64,000 bases of DNA from Leclercia adecarboxylata (GTDB taxonomy: Bacteria; Pseudomonadota; Gammaproteobacteria; Enterobacterales; Enterobacteriaceae). Shown here piece after piece: positions 58,307 through 64,000 of this stretch. The notes below the pieces were generated by a model. That model saw nothing but the letters and a program-made list of their open reading frames with translations, did no database searches and was not told where the DNA came from. The stretch spans positions 1,054,001-1,118,000 of the forward strand of contig NZ_CP098325.1 in assembly GCF_023639785.1 (NCBI RefSeq), read 5' to 3'. Both the position numbers and the translations under genes were made by a program. Each line of letters begins with the position of its first letter. The stretch's first letter is position 1.

Positions 58307-59332
58307 ATGAGGACGATTAAAGGCCCGGGTATTTTTCTGTCGCAGTTTATCGGCGGGCAGCCGCCGTTCAACACCCTCGACGGACTGGCAGGCTGGGCGG
58401 CGGAAAAGGGCTATAAGGCGCTGCAAATTCCCTGTAACCATAAAGCGATTTTTGACGTGGAGCAGGCGGCAGAGAGCCAGACCTACTGCGACGAAATCAG
58501 CGGCAGGCTGGCGGAGAAGGGGCTGGTCATCAGCGAGCTCTCCACCCATCTGGAGGGGCAGCTGATCGCCGTCAATCCGGCCTACGACGAGGCGTTTGAT
58601 AACTTCGCTCCCCAGGCGGTGCGCGGCAACGCCGCCGCCCGCCAGGCATGGGCCACCGGTATCGTCAAAAAGGCGGCGGTGGCCTCGGCCCGGCTTGGGC
58701 TCACCGCCCACGCCACCTTCTCCGGATCGCTGGCCTGGCCGTTTATGTACCCCTGGCCGCCCCATAACGAGGCGCGTTTCGAGGAGGCGTTCAGCGAACT
58801 GGCCCGCCGCTGGCGGCCGATTCTGGATGCCTTCGACGAGCAGGGGGTTAACGTCTGCTATGAGATCCACCCCGGGGAAGACCTGCACGACGGCGTCACC
58901 TTCGAGCGTTTCCTTGCACTGCTGGACAACCATCCGCGCTGTAACATGCTTTACGATCCGAGCCACCTGCTGTTACAGCAGATCGACTATCTGAGCTATA
59001 TCGATCACTACCACACCCGCATCAAGGCGTTTCACGTGAAGGACGCCGAGTACCGCCCCAACGGGCGCAGCGGAGTGTATGGCGGGTATCAGAGCTGGAT
59101 CAACCGCGCCGGACGCTTCCGTTCACCGGGCGACGGGCAGATCGACTTTAAGGGCATCTTCAGCAAGCTGACCCAGTACGACTACGACGGCTGGGCCGTG
59201 CTGGAGTGGGAGTGCTGTCTGAAGGATGGCGACACCGGGGCGCGGGAAGGGCGCGAGTTCATCTCCCGCCACATTATTCCGGTCTCCGATCGGGCGTTTG
59301 ACGATTTCGCCGCAGGAGAACTTCATGATTAA
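58307..59332 (+). CDS. Sugar phosphate isomerase/epimerase-like TIM-barrel enzyme
   Basis: 341 residues, xylose isomerase-like (AP-endonuclease 2) superfamily. Candidate metal ligands: Glu in CYEIHPGED near residue 187, Asp/His in YDPSHLLLQ near 222, His in FHVKDAEY near 245, and Glu in VLEWECC near 300. Such enzymes act as isomerases, epimerases or, in C-glycoside and 3-keto-glycoside pathways, lyases. 15 bases after the permease gene. Its last 8 bases overlap the following oxidoreductase. Confidence 0.85.
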   Translation: MRTIKGPGIFLSQFIGGQPPFNTLDGLAGWAAEKGYKALQIPCNHKAIFDVEQAAESQTYCDEISGRLAEKGLVISELSTHLEGQLIAVNPAYDEAFDNFAPQAVRGNAAARQAWATGIVKKAAVASARLGLTAHATFSGSLAWPFMYPWPPHNEARFEEAFSELARRWRPILDAFDEQGVNVCYEIHPGEDLHDGVTFERFLALLDNHPRCNMLYDPSHLLLQQIDYLSYIDHYHTRIKAFHVKDAEYRPNGRSGVYGGYQSWINRAGRFRSPGDGQIDFKGIFSKLTQYDYDGWAVLEWECCLKDGDTGAREGREFISRHIIPVSDRAFDDFAAGELHD

Positions 59333-60467
59333 CGTCGGCATTATCGGCAGCGGCTTTATCGGCCCGGCACACATTGAAGCCCTGCGTCGTCTCGGCTTTG
59401 TCCAGGTAGTCGCCCTGTGCGACGGCTCGCCCGAACAGGCGCAAGAGAAGGCCCGGGCGCTGAACATTCCTCACGCCTACGGCAGCGTGGATGAACTGCT
59501 GGCGCACCCGGATCTGCACGTGGTGCATAACTGCACCCCCAACCATCTGCATGCCGGGATCAACCGCCAGATCCTGCGTGCCGGGAAGCATGTCTTCTCT
59601 GAAAAGCCGCTCTGCATGACCCCAGACGAGGCGCGGGAGCTGGTGGCGCTGGCGGAGCAGGCAGGCGTAGTACACGGCGTAAGCTTTGTTTATCGCCAGT
59701 TTGCAATGGTGCGCCAGGCGGCGAGCATGGTGGCAGCGGGCAGCCTCGGACGGCTGTTCGCCGCCCATGGCAGCTACCTGCAGGACTGGATGCTGCTGGA
59801 GACCGACTACAACTGGCGGGTCGACGCCGCACTCGGCGGGGCTTCCCGGGCGGTGGCCGATATCGGCTCCCACTGGTGCGACACTATCCAGTTTGTGACC
59901 GGGCGGCGCATCGTCGAGGTGATGGCCGATCTCTCCATCGTCTGGCCGACCCGCAAGGCCAACGTGGCCGGGAACCAGACCTTCAGCCAGGCGGGCGATG
60001 CGCTGTATGAAGACAAGCCTGTCACCACCGAGGATTTCGGCTCGGTGCTGTTCCGCTTTGAGGATGGCAGCAAAGGCAGCTTTAACGTCTCGCAGGTGAG
60101 CGCCGGACGAAAAAACCGCCTCAGCCTCGAGGTGAACGGCAGCGGATGTTCCCTGGCCTGGGATCAGGAGGTGCCGCAGCAGCTGTGGGTGGGCCATCGC
60201 GCCCAGGCCAATCAGACGCTGACGGACGATCCGGGCCTGATGAACCGGGATGTGGCGAACAGCGCCCACTTCCCCGGCGGGCACATCGAAGGCTGGCCTG
60301 ACGCCTTTAAAAACATGATGGCGCAGTTTTATCAGGCGGTGCAGGCGGGCAGGATGCCGGAGAAGCCGGTGTTTGCCACCTTCCATGACGGGGCGAACGT
60401 GATGTACATCATTGATGCGATAGTCAAAAGCCATCAGCAGCAGCGCTGGGTCGCCGTGGCGCAGTAG
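59325..60467 (+). CDS. Gfo/Idh/MocA-family NAD(P) oxidoreductase
   Basis: 380 residues from ATG 59325 (GCAGGAGAA upstream), overlapping the previous stop; a longer frame to 59226 lies inside the isomerase gene. Rossmann GIIGSGFIGPAH near residue 4, NCTPNHLH near 67, and the signature catalytic EKPLCMTPDEA (Lys in EKP) near 90. ADIGSHWCDTIQFVTG near 182 supplies the catalytic His/Asp. Family members oxidise a sugar hydroxyl, often at C3. Confidence 0.88.
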   Translation: MINVGIIGSGFIGPAHIEALRRLGFVQVVALCDGSPEQAQEKARALNIPHAYGSVDELLAHPDLHVVHNCTPNHLHAGINRQILRAGKHVFSEKPLCMTPDEARELVALAEQAGVVHGVSFVYRQFAMVRQAASMVAAGSLGRLFAAHGSYLQDWMLLETDYNWRVDAALGGASRAVADIGSHWCDTIQFVTGRRIVEVMADLSIVWPTRKANVAGNQTFSQAGDALYEDKPVTTEDFGSVLFRFEDGSKGSFNVSQVSAGRKNRLSLEVNGSGCSLAWDQEVPQQLWVGHRAQANQTLTDDPGLMNRDVANSAHFPGGHIEGWPDAFKNMMAQFYQAVQAGRMPEKPVFATFHDGANVMYIIDAIVKSHQQQRWVAVAQ

Positions 60468-60471
60468 CACC

Positions 60472-60491
60472 TTGCCCGGTGCGCCGGGCAA
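60472..60491 (+). terminator. Hairpin between the oxidoreductase and LacI genes
   Basis: TTGCCCGG (60472-60479) and CCGGGCAA (60484-60491) form a perfect 8-bp stem. No U run follows, so read-through to the regulator is possible. Confidence 0.6.
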
Positions 60492-60542
60492 CGCATTTAT
60501 GGTAGCCTGCTGCTAACGCAAACTGCAGGATCACTCGTCGCT

Positions 60543-61523
60543 ATGTCAATTCAGAAAATCGCCCAACTGGCGGGCGTCTCGGTGGCGACGGTATCGCGCG
60601 TACTGAATAACAGCGATACCGTCAAAGCCAAAAACCGCGATCGCGTCTTGCAGGCGATTAAAGAGGCTAACTATCAGCCCAATCTACTGGCCCGTCAGCT
60701 GCGAACGTCGCGCAGCTATATGATTCTGGTGATGGTCTCCAACATTGCCAACCCGTTCTGCGCCGAGGTGGTGAAGGGCATTGAGGAGCAGGCGGAAAAA
60801 AACGGCTACCGTATCCTGCTGTGTAACTCCGGCTCCGACATCGAACGCTCCCGCTCCGGGCTGAGCCTGCTCTCCGGCAAAATGGTCGACGGGATTATCA
60901 CCATGGACGCCTTCTCCCGGCTTACCGAACTGGCGGCGCTGATTGGCGATGCCCCCTGGGTGCAGTGCGCCGAATACGCCGACGCGGGCGGCGTCTCGTG
61001 CGTCGGGATTAACGACGTCGATGCGTCCCAGCATGTGGTCAGCCACCTGGCGGACGGCGGGCGCCAGCGGATCGCACTGATTAACCATGACCTGAGCTAT
61101 AAGTACGCCCGGCTGCGCGAGCGGGGATATAAAAGCGTGCTGCACCTGCGCGACCTGTCGTATCAGGCGGTGGAGTATGCCAGCGATCTCAGCGCCGCAG
61201 CAGGTAAAGCGGCGATGAGTAAACTGCTGGCCGCCGAGCCGCGCCCGGATGCGGTGTTTGCCGTCTCCGATACCCTGGCCGCGGGCGCCCTGCGCGCAAT
61301 TGAGGAGGCGGGGCTGCGCGTGCCCCAGGATATCGCCGTGGCGGGGTTTGACGGCACGGAGCTTTCGGGGATGGTATCGCCGCCGCTCAGCACCATCGAG
61401 CAGCCGTCGCGGGATATCGGGCGTAAGGCGGTCGATCTGCTGCTGAATAAAATCGACAACCCCGACGCCCCTACCGAGCGGGTGATGATGAACTGGCGCT
61501 TTATTTCCCGCGCCAGCACCTGA
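60543..61523 (+). CDS. LacI-family regulator of the catabolic operon
   Basis: 326 residues from ATG 60543. HTH at residues 2-22 (SIQKIAQLAGVSVATVSRVL) and a hinge near 47-55. The sugar-binding-type core follows, with NPFCAEVVKGIEEQA and the IAVAGFDGTEL region. CytR/RbsR-like architecture. It is placed last in the permease-isomerase-oxidoreductase-regulator run and is the natural candidate for the two GTAATCGATTAC operators. It ends directly beside the converging ybdG stop (no bases between). Confidence 0.9.
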   Translation: MSIQKIAQLAGVSVATVSRVLNNSDTVKAKNRDRVLQAIKEANYQPNLLARQLRTSRSYMILVMVSNIANPFCAEVVKGIEEQAEKNGYRILLCNSGSDIERSRSGLSLLSGKMVDGIITMDAFSRLTELAALIGDAPWVQCAEYADAGGVSCVGINDVDASQHVVSHLADGGRQRIALINHDLSYKYARLRERGYKSVLHLRDLSYQAVEYASDLSAAAGKAAMSKLLAAEPRPDAVFAVSDTLAAGALRAIEEAGLRVPQDIAVAGFDGTELSGMVSPPLSTIEQPSRDIGRKAVDLLLNKIDNPDAPTERVMMNWRFISRAST

Positions 61524-62768
61524 TTATTTCCCCAGCGCGTCTGCCAGGGAACGAATATCGTTCCCGGTTGGCGACTGGTGAATACGCAGGCCAAATTCAT
61601 CGATCACCGCAAGTATATGGTCGAAGATATCGGCCTGAATCGCCTCATATTCCGCCCAGATTACCGTGTTGGTAAACGCATATATTTCTATTGGCAGACC
61701 GTTCGTGTCCGGGGCTAACTGGCGCACCATCAGGGTCATATCCTTGCGGATATTCGGATGGTTTCGCAGATATTCATTCAGGTAAGCGCGGAAGGTGCCA
61801 ATATTGGTCATCCTGCGCAGGTTGAGTACCGATTGGCCTTCACCATTCTGCTGATTCCACAGCGCAATTTCCTCATGGCGGGTGGCCATATAAGGTTTGA
61901 GCAGCTTCGCCTGAATCAGCTGCTGCTGTTCCTGTTCGTTGAGAAAATGAACGCTGGTGGTGTCGATATTCAGGCTGCGCTTAATCCGTCGACCGCCGGA
62001 GGCCGACATCCCGCTCCAGTTGATAAAGGCATCGGACACCAGCGCCCAGGTGGGTATGGTGGTGATGGTATTATCAAAATTGCGCACCTTCACGGTGGTC
62101 AGGCCGATATCGGTTACCGTGCCGTTAGCGCCGTATTTCGGCATCTCCAGCCAGTCGCCGAGCTTGAGCATATCGTTCGCCGAGAGCTGTATACCGGCGA
62201 CCAGCCCCAGAACCGGGTCTTTGAACACCAGCATTAACACAGCCGCCATCGCACCCAGGCCGCTAATCAGAATGGCGGGAGACTGGCCAATCAGCAGGGA
62301 GATAATCAGGATCCCGACCAGTATGGCGCTCACCAGCTTAATGCCCTGGAAGATCCCTTTCAGCGGCAATTGCGAGGCGGCGGCCATCTTTTGTGACAGA
62401 TTGAAAATGACGTCCAGCAGCGAGAAAAAGGTGAGCAGGGCATACACCATCATCCACAGTTTCGCGCAGGTGGTTAACATCACTGCCGCGTCGCTGCCGC
62501 TTTGCAGCCACAGTTTCGCCTGGATGTTGACGATTATCCCCTGCAGGGTAAAGGCCAGACGGTAAAATAATTTATTCTGGGTAATGATCTGTAGCCATAA
62601 ATGGCTACTGGCCCGGGCGCGTTTTTCAAATGCCCGCAAAACCACTTTGTGTAATATAAAATGAATAATGAGTGCAGTCAGAAAGATAAGTCCAAAAATA
62701 ATCACCAGGCCAGTGGTGTGATTAATTTCAATACCTGTCTCTTCGACCAAGGAAATAAACTCCTGCAT
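61524..62768 (-). CDS. ybdG: YbdG, MscS-type mechanosensitive channel
   Basis: 414 residues, one fewer than E. coli YbdG. Five membrane segments, followed by the MscS pore helix and beta domain: [49 protein letters not shown] is the core (about residues 180-230). Small-conductance channel of low threshold with a role in osmotic adaptation. Convergent with the LacI gene, whose stop it touches. In E. coli the neighbour is pheP. Confidence 0.95.
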   Translation of the reverse strand: MQEFISLVEETGIEINHTTGLVIIFGLIFLTALIIHFILHKVVLRAFEKRARASSHLWLQIITQNKLFYRLAFTLQGIIVNIQAKLWLQSGSDAAVMLTTCAKLWMMVYALLTFFSLLDVIFNLSQKMAAASQLPLKGIFQGIKLVSAILVGILIISLLIGQSPAILISGLGAMAAVLMLVFKDPVLGLVAGIQLSANDMLKLGDWLEMPKYGANGTVTDIGLTTVKVRNFDNTITTIPTWALVSDAFINWSGMSASGGRRIKRSLNIDTTSVHFLNEQEQQQLIQAKLLKPYMATRHEEIALWNQQNGEGQSVLNLRRMTNIGTFRAYLNEYLRNHPNIRKDMTLMVRQLAPDTNGLPIEIYAFTNTVIWAEYEAIQADIFDHILAVIDEFGLRIHQSPTGNDIRSLADALGK

Positions 62769-62787
62769 AACGTCTCCTGTATTAAAG

Positions 62788-62808
62788 CAGCCGCCATAAT
62801 GGCGGCTG
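62788..62808 (-). terminator. Hairpin after the MFS exporter gene
   Basis: CAGCCGCC (62788-62795) and GGCGGCTG (62801-62808), then a T-rich stretch on the minus strand. Confidence 0.75.
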
Positions 62809-62835
62809 AGGCACGGTTATGCAAATTTGTGAGGC

Positions 62836-64000
62836 TTATTTAGCGGCCTGGCAGGCCTTCACCACCGGCAGGCACAGGCGATGGCGCAGCCGCAGGGTGG
62901 CCAGCGCCAGCACGATCATCATCCCCGTTTCCACCACCAGGAAGACGTTGATCGCCTCCGCGTAATCCCCGTGATGGCTGTGCAGGGCGTGGAGCAAAAT
63001 TGCGCCGAAGATCGCCGGACCCAGGCCCAGCGCCGCCTGCTGTAGGGTGCTGAGGATGGCGCTGGCGGCCCCGGCGTCGTCGGGCTGAATATCACGCATG
63101 CCGATACGGTAGAAGCTGTTCACAATCAAAGCCTGACCGTAGCCGACCAGTCCGGTCGCAGGCGCCAGGGTCAGGGCCGTATTGTCCATTCCCCAGAGGC
63201 GGAAGGTGGCGATCAGCGCCAGCAGGCCGGTTATCTGGATAGCCAGCCCGGTCAGCAAAATCGTGCTGGTGCTGTAGCGGGCAATCAGGCGTGGGGCGAA
63301 CCAGGCCGAGACGAAATAGGTCACGCCGAGGGCGATAAAGCTGTTCCCGGACTGCCACGGGGCCATCCCCAGCCCGGTCTGCATGGTGAGCGCCATGCAG
63401 AACATAAACCCGGACCAGACGCTGAAAAAGAGCATTGCAATCAGCACCCCGAAACGGATGCTGCCGAGCTGCATCAGGCGCGGCGGGATCAGCGGGTGGG
63501 CATCCTCCCGCTCTTTTTTCCGCGCATTCAGCGCCATTAACCAGGCCAGAGGGATGATGGCGATCAACGCCGCCTTCAGCGGCCAGGACCAGTGCCACTG
63601 CGGCCCCAGCGCCATCGGGAACAGCAGGCAGCAGAGGATCGCGGCGAGTAACGCGGTGCCCTGCCAGTCAATGCGCGACGGGGTATCGCGACGGGTCTCC
63701 GGAACAAAACGGCGGCTCAGGGCCAGCACCAGCAGGCAGATTGGCACGTTGATAAAGAAGGCGTTGCGCCAGCCCAGCCCGGCGATATCCGCCGATACCA
63801 GCCAGCCACCGCCCATCTGCCCGACGATAAACGCGATCCCGCCGATGCCGCCAAACAGGCTGATGGCTCTGGCATGGGCGGTGCCTTTCAGGGTGACATG
63901 AAGGGTGGCGAGAATTTGCGGCATAATCAGCGCCGCCCCGGCGCCCTGCACAATGCGCGCAGCCAGCAGCTGCTCGATGTTGCCCGCCATCCCGCACAGC
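62836..64000 (-). CDS. DHA2-type MFS drug exporter (5' end outside window)
   Basis: The frame runs off the right edge; an internal ATG at 63990 is not the true start, because the codons before it (LCG) continue the conserved helix 3 pattern. At least 388 residues are present. Features: AARIVQGAGAALIMPQILATLHVT (motif C-like DHA2 segment), WRNAFFINVPICLLVLAL, and later helices to 14-segment topology. Resembles EmrB/QacA exporters. Its partner genes would lie to the right; substrate unknown. Confidence 0.85.
   Translation of the reverse strand, partial: LCGMAGNIEQLLAARIVQGAGAALIMPQILATLHVTLKGTAHARAISLFGGIGGIAFIVGQMGGGWLVSADIAGLGWRNAFFINVPICLLVLALSRRFVPETRRDTPSRIDWQGTALLAAILCCLLFPMALGPQWHWSWPLKAALIAIIPLAWLMALNARKKEREDAHPLIPPRLMQLGSIRFGVLIAMLFFSVWSGFMFCMALTMQTGLGMAPWQSGNSFIALGVTYFVSAWFAPRLIARYSTSTILLTGLAIQITGLLALIATFRLWGMDNTALTLAPATGLVGYGQALIVNSFYRIGMRDIQPDDAGAASAILSTLQQAALGLGPAIFGAILLHALHSHHGDYAEAINVFLVVETGMMIVLALATLRLRHRLCLPVVKACQAAK

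Noticed and set aside
59274..60491. 405-codon minus-strand frame opposite the Gfo/Idh/MocA gene
   Set aside because: Shadow frame; the plus-strand protein has all the family motifs and overlaps its neighbour in the normal operon way.

Overview
The window is an ordinary-looking chromosomal segment of an enteric gammaproteobacterium. Protein sequences and gene order (recR-htpG-adk-hemH-gsk-ybaL-fsr-ushA-ybaK-chiX-ybaP-copA-cueR-ybbJ-qmcA-cnoX-ybbO-tesA-ybbA-ybbP-selU-purK-purE-lpxH-ppiB-cysS-ybcI-ybcJ-folD) follow the E. coli/Salmonella map. ERIC and REP/BIME repeats, a second class of GGGAGAGGG palindromes, and a Salmonella-type fim cluster suggest an Enterobacter/Lelliottia/Leclercia-like genus. 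This is inferred from recalled sequences; no search was run.

Layout. 1-38620 is the conserved backbone: chaperone HtpG, nucleotide metabolism (Adk, Gsk, UshA, PurEK), haem (HemH), copper efflux (CopA/CueR with its operator), the YbaL and Fsr transporters, the membrane pair QmcA/YbbJ, chaperedoxin CnoX, TesA and the YbbAP ABC system, tRNA modification (SelU), LpxH, PpiB, CysS and FolD. The sRNA ChiX is present between ybaK and ybaP. Against E. coli several genes are missing (aes, ybaS/ybaT, fetAB, rhsD, the allantoin cluster). Several are extra: two exported proteins downstream of qmcA-ybbJ, an unrecognised 284-aa gene where fetAB would be, a general porin, two small exported proteins, and a LacI/PTS pair between ybcI and ybcJ.

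38941-47487 is a type 1 fimbrial locus in Salmonella order (fimA-I-C-D-H-F, then fimZ and a fimY-like gene on the other strand), ending at tRNA-Arg(UCU) (argU/fimU). 47609-56025 is accessory: YajD, a phage-P5-like muralytic protein, a YncE-like lipoprotein with a TonB-dependent receptor behind a possible Fur box, a Tat-exported PhoX phosphatase behind a clear Pho box, and PheP.

56036-61523 separates pheP from ybdG, which are neighbours in E. coli. It holds a HigBA-type toxin-antitoxin pair between two similar BIMEs, then a four-gene catabolic operon (NupG-like permease, TIM-barrel isomerase/epimerase, Gfo/Idh/MocA oxidoreductase, LacI regulator) with two identical 12-bp palindromic operators. 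The window ends with ybdG and a truncated DHA2-type MFS exporter.

The best candidates for undescribed biology are the pheP-ybdG operon, the two exported proteins attached to qmcA-ybbJ, and the orphan 284-aa gene. No CRISPR array, complete prophage or insertion sequence was seen.
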